Notes under the pieces: model-generated
What the model saw: only the letters and a program-made list of their open reading frames with translations
What the model was told of the DNA's origin: nothing
Database searches by the model: none
Shown here: in pieces, positions 49,401 through 63,386 of the stretch
Layout of the letters: the number at the start of each line of letters is the position of its first letter
Position numbering within the stretch: position 1 is the stretch's first letter
NCBI GenBank assembly: GCA_040954595.2
Contig: CM082592.2
Location: 5,394,001 to 5,458,000, forward strand
From: Balanoglossus misakiensis
Taxonomy: Eukaryota; Hemichordata
Direction: 5' to 3'
DNA: 64,000 bases
Program-made: the position numbers and the translations under genes

Positions 49401-52400
49401 TTATGTTTCTGAATTCTCCTGGAAGTACAATGTAGCCTCTGTGATACAGTTACAATACAAGTGATGTCAGTTGCTGGGCGTATTTCATCTTTCGCTGATT
49501 TACAGTCAGCTGCATGGTGATCTCTTCCAACTGGTTACCATGGCAAAACAAATGAGCATCAACAGGATCGTCATTATAAGCAGCCATGAGTGAAATGTCT
49601 TGTAATCATAAAAATAGGTTCTGTGTAGTGCCTGGTGTGCGTTTGGTTTATTTTTCTGTGTTACATGGCCTGCTGTCGATTTCTCAGATTTTAAAACTTT
49701 TTTTTTCTTTCTGAAAGTCGGTTGTTGTCTATGTATGATTTTGTGTGTCAAACTGTTTTGTGTGAGCTGCTCCTGATTGTCAATAATGCATGAGATACGG
49801 TTTGAAGGTAAAACAGATGGATAAAAAAAACATGGTGGCTGATTTCACAGTCTGTGGAGGGAGTGAATAGCCATAAAAATAAAAATTTCATGATTGTACC
49901 CGTACTGCATCATATCATTGGATTCTGGATTCTATTATTTATCAGCAAGTGACGATGGATCATAGCACAATGTAGGCTTTGTGTATTAAACAAGGACGGG
50001 CACTTTGGCAGATCAGTTTTCACAACCCACAGGGCTTACAGCTTCACAAAAAATATCACCAGCCATCCAGGATTTGTGCAATTGATCTGAAACATTTACA
50101 AGTCTGACTGTTGGCTGTTTTGAGCAAAATCCTGCTAGTTGTTAGGCTAAATATGAAAATGCAAGCTTGTCGGTCAGCCTAGACTTGTGTACTGGTATTT
50201 GCTGTCTTATGGTTGTGCATCACTGAACTTACCTTTTGTTGCTTTGGGTCCCCCCCCCCCATATTATCTCAGTATGTGTAACATGCTGTGATACATAGGG
50301 AAATGTGAAAAATTATATGGCGCTTGAAAAAATATTGCTTTGGGACCTGAAAAAATTACTGAACACATGGTGGGAAAGCGCTATTTTTGTGGTCTGTGAA
50401 TTATGGTCTTGTGGTGTCCTCCTACTCTCAATACTACCGTAGTTGCATTGGCAGCATGCCACTAGGTTCTCCATAGCTTTTTCATTGGGTGTGTAATATA
50501 GCGGAGGCGAAATTGAAAAACATTTTTCGCAGAATTTTCAGCACGACACAAAGACCCAACGTGTGACTACGATATGTTGTGGGGGATGCACAAAGTCGTG
50601 GTGAATACAATGCTGTATCTGTTGACGCAGATCCGTACAGTGGCAGTTGTACTGCAAAGTGTCGGATTTTACCAGTAGGCACCAGCAGAGGGGATGTTCT
50701 GAGTGAAAGCAAAAAAAAAGAGGAAACCGGTAGCACAAGGAATACAGAACAGAAATCATTAGCTTCTTTCCCTCTCTCAGTTGCATGCAGTATTTCATGT
50801 AAGATGTGCTAACTCCCATCAAGGGAGGATTGAATTTCATCCCAATTAACCTCAAAATAATGCTCCTTTCAAGTCGTCCTGTTGAGGTCTAGATGAATAG
50901 GTAAACTGTGTGTGCTGTTTGTAATTGATCAGTTTTGGAGTGGCATGGCAACCGTGGTTGCCTAGCAACCTCATCACCTTGTGTGCTACATGAGTGTAAA
51001 GCTATGTTGCTTCTGAAATTATTGGCTTTTTATCCCTAAAGTCTGCATAGCAAAAACAACTCACTGTCACCAATAATAAAAATTAAAATGTGCAGCCTGA
51101 TTGGTGTATGCCAAAGTACCTGTGTAGACTAATGCATCCAACCCGTACAGTCCAAGTTATTGTGTTCATATCTTCAACTGGTACAGATCATAGCAACCTG
51201 TAACGTGCTGTGGCAAGTCTCGCGAATCTTGCAATGAAAATAAAATTTTCTATTTGCAAAAAATTGGCCTAATAGTGAGTAGGTCCAGTGTGACTAATGA
51301 AACTGTAATTTGTTTGTGGAGCTTGTGTCATTCAACCCTTTCACTAGCATAGTTTGGTTCAGCTCCATTGTTATCAATAGCAATGCTGGGCCTTTCTACA
51401 AGGAATTGAGGGGTGAAAGGGTTTAATTCTGTCTCTCACAGTGTTTAAATTATATTCACCATTGGGTATGTCTAATTTTTATCCCACACTTATACACTTC
51501 ACTTGTTAACCTCTCTTCCAAAGGTTTTCACCAATTGTACTACATTGACTAACTATGGGGGTCTTTTATTCTCTTTTATAGCTCATCTTTGGTGCCTTTG
51601 GTGGCAATACGAAAGGACTCACATTCAAAGATTTATTCTGTGGATTGGTTTTACTAACAAGGGGCAGACGAGAAGAAAAAATCAAGTGTAAGTAAACATT
51701 CGTTTTCACCCGTAACTTTATTGAAGATTTCGTCCGGAAAAAGCTGTGGCAACTTCGAGATTTAAGGTAGGAGGGATCTGGAGGAAAGATTTAGGATGTG
51801 ATGTACTGTATTAAAATCAGCAAGAACGTATAAGAAATCACTTTATTGTGATTTTATCAGCTATTCATCACAGCCATTAAACATTTAATTTCATTTTATA
51901 CAGAGAACTGAAAAATACTGAAAATAAAGCCAATAGTTACAGCTAATGTCCCTTTAATTAAAAATTGAGGTTGTAAAGGTTTACATTGTTTACTGAATGT
52001 GTTTGACCTGTTTTGGGAATCGCGTTGTAATAACAAAACGTGACAATTCTGTTTGAGGAGTATCAGTCTCATCGTATTTTCATTAGTTGCAAATAATGGA
52101 AAAGAAATCAGCTCTCTTCCTTGTTCATTAATTAAAAGTGAAGTAATGATTCGCCATGGAAACACTTAATCAGAATTTAGATAGTCGTCAATTTGAAATT
52201 AAAAGGTGGCTATACTTGGATAGTAATGTTTTTCAGATGGTGTTATTAGAGATATTTATTTACTGCAAGGGGATAATTGAAATAATTGTAATGCAAATGG
52301 ACGCCGACCAAATAAATCGCAGTAAAATTAATGGCAAATTTTGTGTTTAACTACTGTGACACGAATTTTATGTGGATCGTTTGTTTTCATCAAACTGAAA

Positions 52401-55400
52401 TACAGATAAAGGGGAAAATTAATCGCCATGAAAATAGGTGATTGATTTTTAGGAACATTTTGCATTCAGCCATCGAATTTATCCCTGAGCAACGCCAACT
52501 TTTTGCAAAGATTCAGTGATGAGCAAGTGATTTCTAGACCCCTGGGCAAGCAGTCCATGATGTCACTGTCGTAGCTTTGCCTGTCAGTCAGTAATCTCTT
52601 GGATATTAGGCAAAAAATTCACCACTCTGTTAGACTAGGTCGGGCAAAATAACACCAGCTCAGCCGTGAGAGCAAGAGCTCTTCCTAACTACTTCCTGGC
52701 CAGAGCAAGTGGATTTGCTCTCTCCTGACAGATTTTATACTTTGTGTGCATACGTGTGTTTAGAGCAGAGCTGTATGAAAACATTGAGATCAAATATACA
52801 AAGCACTGCCACTCTGACGAAACTGTGACTTGATTTGTAGTGGGCATTTACCATTTACCAAACGCTAACATTCAACAAACTGACCAGAAACGAGAAAAGT
52901 GGCTCCGAACAAACAAAAAAAGACCTTTCTGTTTCTGTTTTGACATCAGAGAAAAATGTTCCCACAGATGCGATTAAACTGCATGATTTAATCATCAGCT
53001 TGTATTTATACCTGCTTTATTAGCCAGAATGAAACTCGAATCTATTATCAGCCGCATTCATCAGTCTAATGAAAGTAAAATGATTCACCTGTAGTGAACG
53101 AACAATTCATAAATTGAAATGTTGTTGTTCAGAGAACGCCTCACGCAGACTTCTGATCCCAGCTGCGCTGGAGACATATTTGAAAGAGCCCCATTGAAGC
53201 TGGTTAAACACTGCCTTACAGGAGCAATTACTGCAGCCTCAAAGAAGGTCACTCCCTATTGATAGGTTTATTGCACTTAGTAAGACACCAATAGTGTATT
53301 AATTGCCAGTATTTTTAGTCAAAGATGGAGGACTTACTCAAATAGTAAGGAAATGCAACTGGTCAGTGTACATGAGTAATGTCCCTTGCAAAAAATTGGA
53401 GATCTGCCAAATAGACTTGTTTCAGATCATATAATCACTTAGGTAGCTCCAGTGAGGTGGCTTTGGGAGGGTCTATTGTACTGGTATATAAAACAAAACA
53501 AAACAAAACAAAATAACACAACAACATATAGCAGTTATCGCTGACACAAAAAAAAGCATCCATAAAATGCATTTCACATTTCACAACAAACACCTTGGTT
53601 CAGTGTAACAGAAATGTTGCTAAACGCAGTAAAAATGCCAGTCTAAACCACCTGGTGGTAAACATGTATGTGTTTGCATTTGGTGTGGGCGAATATCGTG
53701 TTACACGTAAACAATCCGACGGCATAATAGTCTTACCGCATAATCTCTGAATCACACTGAATAGTCTCGAGCAACCCGCTAAAAATGTCAACCAGGGGCC
53801 CTTTTAAAGATTACAAACACATCTGTACATCGAACAGCCTCGAGCGTTTTATGCGATTATGCCTAGTAACACCAGGTTCCTGTATTGAAATTGGGCCGAT
53901 TTCCCATAAAATGCAACTGTAAAGAACAGGCATTCACACAGGGAAAAATTCTTACAACAGAGAGTATTAAGTAATCTTCCATTCCTGACCGCTACACTAA
54001 CAGTCAGTCACTAGAATTCCAGCTGGTGGATTTGGGCTGCTTTTCCCATGTGTAATGTGTAAAACATGACAATTGGGAGCTTTGCAGTGAATTGAAAAAA
54101 AATATTGATGTCAGATATAGATGCACACATTTACATATATACACACATACATGTACTGGTATACAAATACATCAGGAACCATAGATAGTCTTTGGTACAA
54201 TCTAAAATGTTTTGCTGATATATTTCATTGACTTCAGACGGTTAGAATACACATATATCAATATCCAAAGAGCTTGATGTTTGTTTCATTGGTATTCAAA
54301 GCTTTCTTCTTCATTTCCGCGCGTTCTCATTATCATGCCTTTCACAATTCGACCCTTTTGACAGCAACCTTGCTCTTGACCGATGTATACATCCCGGAAA
54401 ACATGCTGATATGAATAGAGGTTCTACTGGGGAAAGCACCACTTGATAGCTATACAAATTTATTAGTTGAAATTTACAATGTAGAATGGTGGCCTGTGAA
54501 TTATTCAGCTTTAGTGTGTTTTTGTGGTTTCTGTGGTGAAAAGCAGTAAATTTGTTCCTAAAACATGGATGTCTGATATGAGTGCAGATTTTAATTTAAT
54601 CAAAAATGAATAATCACTCCAGATTTTCATAAACGTGTCTGCAGGTAAACTTTTCATGAAACCCACATTTCTACTCAGTTAATCACAAGTCTGTATTTTG
54701 ATAGTTGACTTCAGAAATGCTCAAGGTTATTCGGGCATTCCTTCGTGACTTTCTTGCAAAAGAAGTGAAGTTCATCAGCCAAACCCATCGCGCATTAAAC
54801 ATTCGAAGTAGTGTCTGTTTATGTAACTACGTCACTGTCTGACTCAAGCACTAGATTAAATCATGCCAAATAAGTGATTTATTCACTGTCTTTCCCACAC
54901 ATATCATATTGTCATACATGAATTATCTCCTGTATAACCCCTGACCCCTATAATAAACCAGAGCCATCTCCATAATGAGATGCACTGTCAGTATACTGGT
55001 ACTGTGGTAGAATGAATTTCTACTTATCTGCGTGGCGAGGATGAATAGTCTTGTGTCTGCGCTCTTGACTGGGAGAATACACGATTGGATTCACCAGACC
55101 ACACTCATGAATATCATTTCATTGTGGGAGCGAGTTTACTTTTAGAAAAGTTTGTCATGTGTTTATGAGTACATATTTCTCTGTTACATTGCTTGTTGAT
55201 AAGGGCCCTTAAATGGCAGCGTATAAAAAAACAAACATTACATTATTATTATCAAATTAATGCACTACAATAATTCAGCATAAATTGTTATGTGATGTAG
55301 AACTAATTTGATTGTACTCATTCTGGAAGTTCTGGGTGTGACCCTCGTGTTATTGTTTTGTTTAAACCAAGAAATTAAAGGTCATTTCAGTACAACAGAC

Positions 55401-56445
55401 TTGTGCTGCCGATTCAGATACCTAGCTGTAATTTACCCTTTCACAAGCATGGTTTGGTCCAACAGTTGTTTTCTATGGTAAAGTTGGACTTGTAGAAAGA
55501 GAAATGGGGGTGAAATAGTAGCTTTGTCATTAATTGTGCAATACACAACATATTGTTTTTCTCTCTGTGGACAAAGTTATAAATATGAGAGCCCACAAAA
55601 CAGTTCTGTTAAACAGTTCAGCCACCTTACAAAGTTATCAAATTTCATTTTGTGACATTAAAAGATCCAATATGCGAATATGCACACAGCTGTATCACTC
55701 ATAGAGTTGCCACTAAACATTATTGATGATTTTTTATTGAAATATTAATAATTAATTGTCCGTGGGTGCTTGATGAGCATCATCTGTCGGTGTTTGTAGA
55801 TCATTTTTAGTGCCTCTACGTGACTCTCATCATCAGAGAATCTTCTGGGTCCTTGACAGTCTAATTCGAATGTTTCAAGGAACCTCCACGGCAGCTGCAT
55901 GCATTTGATGTTGTCTCCATAAAATGGTAGCATTTGCATGTGACAGGGAATCATAAATTTATATTACAGGTTTTGCTGTTTGACCGGGAAGAATTACACG
56001 GCCATTATTTCTATGAATCCATATTGCAACGATATCTCAGCGGTCTCATTCAGTCGCGCTGTGTAATGAACATTCTTTGTTCCCGCCTAACAACGTCTTG
56101 TTTTCGCACTTGCTGCCGTGGTTACACAGAAGGGTCTCTCTCACTAACCTGTCGATTTTTGAATTTTATTCAACACCATTTCTTCGCTTGCCTGACCTCA
56201 GAGGAGATGTCAAACAAATATAACTTATAGTTTTGATTAAAATGTGCTCCTCAGTATATAATTCCCAAGATGTGTAAATGTGTAATACAAATTTTGAGCT
56301 AGCCAATTACTTGTTACATGTTTTTTTCCAACTTTATATTAAGTTTAGGTACATGACAGATAGTCACCCCTTTCATGATGTAATTATTTGCCAGTAACAT
56401 TTACTTGCAAGCTGAGCCCTCAGTGAAAAGCCCATTTGATATAAA

Positions 56446-56524
<79 letters not shown>

Positions 56525-59500
56525 CGATGATGATGATGACAATGTTGATGATGATGATGATGATGAAGATGACGACGATGATGATGGTGATGATAATAAT
56601 GGTGATAATGTTGGTAGTAGTGGTGATAGTATAAGTACGAATAATAATAATCAAATGTATTAAACCCTATTCTCTTTTTCCCCTCATATTTAGTTGTTTA
56701 CGGCATTTACTCCAATGACTCCAGCGGTCTGGTACACAGAGAAGACCTGGAGAGCCTCATCCAGGCCAGCGATTCACATCTCCCGCAATCACTATCGACG
56801 CTGTTTTTCGATGTGAGTAGTAATCCCATCTTTGATTGTGTTCTGTGAGAGGTCAGGTTTGAGTCAGTGGAGTTCCTGAGTGGAATGAGTGTAGCACACA
56901 GTTCAGGGGAGTTTTAATCAAGACTTGTCAGAAATAAGATTCTACAGGAGTCTACAAGTGTAATACGCGTAGGACTGTGAATAGTGTGATGGTATGACCT
57001 TCAGTTTCTTAAATTTTTACACAAATCACGCACATTTCAGCTCATTTGTGTTTTATCCCTAACAGTGGAATCGCATCACATTGTTAAAGGTACACGGTCA
57101 CCTATGGAAAAATAGCTATAGTTACCATGGCAAATTGAGATCTAACTAATCACAGATTTTTAGTGGGTGGCACACGCGAAAAAAAAGAGCGCCACCATAT
57201 GTTCTTTAGAACGCTCAAATACGCCATTTCAGCCATATATGGGCGTATGTAAATTGGAGGTGACTATATGCCTTTAACCATGAAGGCATGAAAAGAAGTT
57301 CATGTTTCAGTGTGTTTCCCCTCCCGTGATATCTGTCACTCTCTACAACATTTTAAACACTCGCATACAATTGCTTCCTTCATCAACTGTGTAAGGGGCT
57401 ATCCTGTACTTTTTTTCTTTTCTTCTACAGTCGGACAAAGTTACCTATGAACAGTTCCGGCATTGGGTGGCAGGGAACCTGGACGCCACCACGCTGACCC
57501 GATGGCTGCTGCAAGATGGCGGTGCTATGGGCATTCGGCTTTCCGACGAGAGCGACACGCCCACTTTCTATCAAACTTTGGCGGGTGTCACTCACTGTAA
57601 GTCGCTTGTCTACCAGATGATGTCACAGCTATGAAAAGCGATACTAAAATCTACTTGATTAGAGTATTAAAACTTTCGTCCTTTCCTGGTTCATTTTAAC
57701 CAGTACAAAAACCAGGATATACTAGTAGCAAAATACTGGTGTTAAATTTTAGCAGTGTGTAGTTTTTGGGGAGCAATGTCTAATGTGAATATAATATGCG
57801 CATGTGTCATCTTGGTTTATGCAATTACGCAGACAGGAAGACATTCATTACAGATGATTCATGTGGTCTTGCAATGTGCTTTTATATCCAGCATGACAGA
57901 AACTATGAAGAACAAATAACTGTATCTATTAACTGACATCATGCCTGAGGTTCCATTTGTAGTCATGTCACTCTATCCAGAAAAAAAAATCATGAAAAGG
58001 AGATTCTGTACAACTTTTTAAAAATAACCGACAGATTCATGTGTTTTTTCTTGAACAGTGGAAGAGGCAGACATAATTGAACTGGAAAAGCGATACTGGC
58101 AATTGAAGGCGCAGTCAAAGACGGGGAGGTTTGATCTGGAAACGTTCATACCCATGATTTGCCCCCCTGTACCAAGAAATCTTTGCGAAGGTAATAATGA
58201 ACAATTTTAATTTCATTTTTAGAAAAAAATATGGCATGCTTTCCTTAAAGTTCTTTTATTCAAGCCTCGCACTACAATCTTGCCTTGCTCAATTTATTCT
58301 CAGGTTTGTTTTATGCCTTTGACGAGAATCGCGATAACCACATAGATTTTAAAGAGATGGCGTGTGGCCTATCAGCTTGTTGCAGAGGCCCAGTTGCAGA
58401 AAGACAAAAGTGTGAGTATCTTCAGTTTACTATTCTCTTTCCTGGAGTTTGTGTCCTACCTCAGCTGGCTGTTCATCTTGTCAGGCTTTTACCAGTGAAA
58501 AAATGCCTCTAAGGCAGAAAGAAGAGATTCGATCTCTGTGGATTTGCACAAATCCATTTCTTCATTTGCTGTTTTGGGGTCACTGATCTAATTCAGCACT
58601 GAGTAAGAGGTGATGAAAACAGACTGTGAGTGCAGACTCAAAATAAACAGCGAATGACATTTATGTAGATTATTATTATTATTGATCGTTGTTTTGTGCT
58701 CATAAAAATGTAATAAACAGATAAAACAGACAAATATACATTTAGCACGATTACAGAAATCAAAACAGGTCTAAAAACAGGCCACAAGAAGAGACGTTAT
58801 CTTTTCTTTTTCATGGAAACTGTCGTACGACACACATCAGAAAGTCAGATGTAAAATACACCTTTGAGAAGAAATGGAAGATGTATCTTTGTGTTCTGTG
58901 TCATTTCATACTTTGCAGGCTGTTGCTTTGTTGTGCATTCAAAACTGTTTTCTTTTCAATCCCTTTCAAGTTTTATTATGAACTACAATTTGTGTAAAAC
59001 GGCAGCAACTGCAGGCGTTTCTGGAAAATTACACTCTTCAGAATACGAACAGAAGCGGCAGAAATAAAGTCTTGTGGTGTTGTCGCAAGTCATTCAGTTG
59101 TCCAAGTGAGAATTGTGTTCAGTGACTCCCTCTGGCAGTGTGCTGATGAATTCTCCTTTGTATTTTTCAGTTTGTTTCAAAATCTTTGATAAGGATCACG
59201 ACGGCCTTCTGTCACGGAAAGAGCTTGAAGCCATGGTGTCTGTACTGCTGGAGGTGAAGAAGGAAAACCAGCCCAAATCAAAACAGGTACGATATCACTC
59301 CAACATCCGATCAATAATTTCGCTGAGTTGTTTTCATAAAAAGCACTGTTTAAATTTGTTGTCCATAGAGTTAACACAGATGTTGGCAGCCATTTTGAAT
59401 TTCAAATGAGACACTGTCATTCAAAATTTTACTCAGTGACCCCCGATAAGTACATGTATTTTCAATTCTACGGGAGACTTATCTTAAATTACCTTGAGCT

Positions 59501-62500
59501 AGACTTTGATTTTCGAGGTGCAGTCTATATGTACCTCCATTTTAGATTTCGTCACTGGTATTTTGATGATATTTCTGTATGTTGGGCACATCCACAGGAA
59601 ACCGACACATTACAGGATGCTTACGAGAATACCGGGAGTCTAGTGGACGACATCCTGGCTACGCATGACGGTGACAATGACAGTGGCATTACACTGGAAG
59701 AGTATCAGATTTGGAGTGTCAACAGCAAACTACCCGTGGAGTTCCTCAGTCTTTTATTTCAGGTGAGGGTCAGTGTATGGACTGGTGATGGTTGTTCATG
59801 CAAGCACACATACCCATAATATACACACACATGTACGTGCAAATGCCACCCAGGCATATGCACACATGTTGGCATTCTCCAGACTTTCTTGATTTGCATC
59901 TGACCATGTATTGCAGTATTTTTGTCAGCGTTCAGCTTATTGCTATTGGAACAGTACGATTTTGCATTTGCAATGGTGAACACTTGTAATGTCACCATGG
60001 CAACCAACGTGTACGGCAAAATCTTTGGTATCGCCTTAAAGAGTACTAATAAAATCAGGCTGCATAACTCCTTGTGAAAGTACTGACAGATTTAATTTTT
60101 CCTTCACCACAGATTTGTCACATAGTCTTGGGGCTGAGACCAACCACACGGCAGGAGGAGGGGGACGTGGTGCTGGGATGGGTGGACAGAGAAAACAGGA
60201 GGGGTCTGCAACAGGCGCAGACCTGGTACCTTGTCAGCATGCAGTGGTGGAAGGCGTGGAAGGATTATGTGACATACAAGGTGAGGCAGCTTGAGTTTTA
60301 ACCTGTCGGTGTAGTGGAACGGTCCAACACTATTGTTTGGTGTGGTAGTTGTTGGACTGGACTACATTGAATAGGTGGTTGCAGGAGTGTTAAAGGGGGA
60401 GGTCATCTTTTCTGATTATTAACACACTTTGCACCAACATGTACTTTGACTAGCTAGCAACTGCATCGTATGGGACCCATAGCCGCAACCATTTAACATA
60501 CAGGAGTTGGCATGGTATAGGAAGGTTACACACATCCTAAAAATAAAGCCTTTAAAGTGCTGTTTGGTTGTCATAATTTAATTTATTAGAAATTTATTAA
60601 CATCAATAAATTCTTGCCTTTCAAATCTTGTTTTCAGCCAAATTCGAGTCAGATTCTCTCAGCACAGTCAAAAAGCAAATCGCTGCCCAGGAAAGCAGCC
60701 AGCACGCAGTCCAACCAGGCATGGAGCAACGACGCTGGCAAGTCAAGCCAGCCGTCGTCACCTAGGGAGACCAGCTCCACGCACAGCGGGGCCTCAACTC
60801 CGAGCGGCTCCCCTAGGAAGGTTGTCGGCAACCACCATACCACCCAGCTTCAAGAAGTGACGCAATACGGCAGGAGCCCCGTGCACACGGTGAAGCGAAA
60901 TAGCCAGCCGGCCGTAAGCACCATACAGCAAATGCCCCCCAAACCGGGAACAATTGATAACACCCTATTGATCATTCAAGAAACAAGAAAGGTGTGTAAT
61001 CTTCGTTGTTTCAGCCAAACAGAATATGAAACTCACCATCCACAAAGAATAGTAAAAGAGGTATTTAAAAAATTCTTACCTTGTGGGTCTGCCATTCATG
61101 GAGTCACCCATAAACTCATGAACCATACCCACCATTTCATTTCATGAGCCATATTAGAAGATGCAGTGGTATGTTTTGCAAAATGCAGTGTAGGCATACA
61201 CTCTTTTGTTGACATTTTGTTTTACCAATATGACTATAGTTGATAGGAATAACATTTGATTATTTTAAATTCAAATTTTCAAGTAAATATATGAGATGAT
61301 TCAGTAATCTCAGGTTTTGATTGAGAGACTTCTTTCAAATCCCTCCCACCCCATTACTCTATTAAATTCCACAACAAATCACGTCTGTTTTGGTTTCTCA
61401 TGGGTGCTCACCCCCATCTAGTCATCGATTTGAAATTTTGTCATCTTCTTCCTCTTGATGAAAAGATACTATTTCTATATCTGAATACAGTTTCACCTGA
61501 TGTAGAGTAATCATTGCATGTTGTTAATTTGAGATTCTTGGTAATGTCTTCCAGGTGATGATGTTGACCAATGAGGGCGGCAGGCTAAAACGGAACACAA
61601 CTTTAGCCCGGGAAAGGGATTTTGAAATCTTGCCAGACCCTGTGTGGAAAGCCTTGATGACCTGGTACGGAGGACAGCCTGCATTGCCCAGGAATGTGAG
61701 TATTAAGAACTGGAGAAGTCTGATGAATTGATGCTGCAAGGGGTCGTAGACATCCACTACTTAAACTTAAAGGGACAAAGCTACTGTCTTGTGACATGGT
61801 TATTTGAGTGGTCGTTCTTATCATATCATAACAAATGCTCATTTTCATAATATATGAATTTATTCATCACAGGTGGTCAAATTATGACCAGCTGTTGCTT
61901 GAACGATTATTTTGATAACAACAAATTGAGAATAACTGTCGATGTTGCTCAGCTGATTTTGGTTGAATTTTTCTCATCCGTTGTTTCGGGGTCACTTGGT
62001 TTTTTGAGTCTTGACATCACTGAAAAAAATTCTGAAATAGCCGATGTGAAATAACAGATAGACTTTGGTTGAGATGTAAGTGCACCCAGAGCTTGTTTTG
62101 CTGTACAGGTTTCAGAAGTAACTGTACGACTAGTGTTTTTTTTAGCATTTTAATCTCTTGTGTTGTCTGCATGCTCACACCATAACCGTTGCTGTTAAAA
62201 TCTCCAGGTAATCATACCATCAAACGGAGACCCGAGCCCGGAGCTTGAACTCTACCCAATCAGTGTGAGGCTACTTCGACATCAAGCGAACCAACCAAAA
62301 CAGAATGCGTGGAACAGCGTCAGCATGGGTATCGGTGAGTAAACGATAAAGGGGGATTAACTGTAGAAATAATAGCATTCTCACTACTGTAAAACACTTT
62401 ATTTTCAATAGTTGAAATTTTTGCGATATCGAGAGAGGCCCCTGTTTCGCGAGTATTAATTTTCGTGTTCTCTTATTTTATTCACTGGATCATTATCTGC

Positions 62501-63386
62501 AAAAAAATTTACACGACTTGTTATTTTCATGCTATTTTGGCTCTCGTGTATTTCGCGAAAATTTATTGCTCGCGAAAATAAAGTGTTTTACAGTATTAAA
62601 ATTCAATGAATGACCGAAACACAGGTCATGCATGCATGTGTTGCGATGTAGGTATTTTGTTTTGCGTTCACTGAGCAATAAAACATAGTCAGTGCCTTGT
62701 AGCGAATGTTCCAGAATTGGTTCTAACAGCTGCAGACTTGTGCATGCATACAAGACTGATTCCTCCGGTAGTGCAAGTTGCTCAAGGTGTTAACGTTTTT
62801 CTTAACAGTTGGCGGGTTCACCTTCGGGGCCGGGTCGTACGTCGGCTCGAGTTCGCACGCCAACAACACACCGGCGCCCCCCAAGCGCTACCTGGCGTAC
62901 GTGGCCGCGTTCAGCCGCATGCACACCATTCAACAGGTCTACGACTTCCTGTGTCAGAGACTCCGGATCCGGAACGAAGATATGAGATTGTGGAACTTGA
63001 AAGATGAGGTTGGGATGGTTATTCTGTCATTTCTCCCGGTCACAGCGGCCCTGTGGGTTTACCCCAATGTTGTCCATTATTAAGTCTAGTATCTAGCCGT
63101 ATTTTGTCCGCTTTTCTTCCAAAACTAACTGCCGGACAAAATGCGGCTAGATACTAGACTATCCATAATTATATTAGCTCTACCAACACCATATAAAAGT
63201 TGATCAAAGATCATTTCATTAATATTTCTTCATGTTAAGTGATACATGTACTTGTAATATGTGGATCATTTCTAACGCACGCATATCTTTGGTCAATTTT
63301 CCAGAATAATCCAGTTTTATTAGAAGAGGAAAACACCACGTTAGAACAACTTGCAATTATAGACAATCAACAGTTACTTATAGAAG
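43441..63386 (+). CDS. USP32: Ubiquitin carboxyl-terminal hydrolase 32, N-terminal ~723 codons (3' part off the right edge)
   Basis: Exons: 43441-43498, 43704-43831, 51582-51687, 56694-56812, 57431-57596, 58059-58190, 58304-58411, 59171-59286, 59598-59762, 60113-60280, 60638-60991, 61555-61695, 62208-62334, 62809-63008 and 63305-63386. Membrane-associated deubiquitinase. The start MGNKDSK fits an N-myristoylation signal. Then come VTDDELKRLREAFKRAATLSGYM, GLTFKDLFCGLVLLTRG and a stretch nearly identical to human USP32 (SDTPTFYQTLAGVTHLEEADII). EF-hand loops lie at residues 243-254 (DENRDNHIDFKE), 279-290 (DKDHDGLLSRKE) and 335-346 (DGDNDSGITLEE). The DUSP domain starts near 367 and is split by a Ser/Pro-rich insert (exon 11). 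A ubiquitin-like segment follows (RYLAYVAAFSRMHTIQQVYDF). The Cys/His catalytic boxes lie beyond 64000. The exon 14 donor (GTTGGG) is weak but fits the alignment. Confidence 0.95.
43832..51581 (+). other. USP32: USP32 intron 2 (7.75 kb)
   Basis: No nested gene recognised on either strand. A block at about 45690-46070 is dense in T-box- and homeodomain-like motifs (see findings). A C16A9 homopolymer junction lies at 48067-48091. The rest is AT-rich DNA without clear structure. Confidence 0.5.
51688..56693 (+). other. USP32: USP32 intron 3 (5.0 kb)
   Basis: No nested gene recognised. It holds a motif-rich block at about 52090-52400 with a perfect octamer ATGCAAAT (52291-52298), an AAAAC repeat near 53490, and a long GAT microsatellite just before exon 4. 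Confidence 0.5.
56446..56598. repeat. (GAT)n microsatellite with interruptions
   Basis: About 45 GAT-type units with GAC, GGT and AAT variants, ending ~95 bp before USP32 exon 4. Confidence 0.95.
62387..62593. mobile_element. 207-bp MITE, Tc1/mariner-like, in USP32 intron 13
   Basis: Perfect terminal inverted repeats CTGTAAAACACTTTATTTTC (62387-62406) and GAAAATAAAGTGTTTTACAG (62574-62593), each flanked by TA as a target duplication. No transposase coding. The interior carries TTTCGCGA-type palindromic phrases. Confidence 0.8.
63083..63160. repeat. Fold-back inverted repeat (28-bp arms, one mismatch, 22-nt loop)
   Basis: The arm starting AGTCTAGTATCTAGCC at 63083-63110 pairs with 63133-63160, which ends GGCTAGATACTAGACT. 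The only difference is a T/C that pairs as G-U in RNA. It lies in USP32 intron 14, 75 bp after exon 14. Confidence 0.85.
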
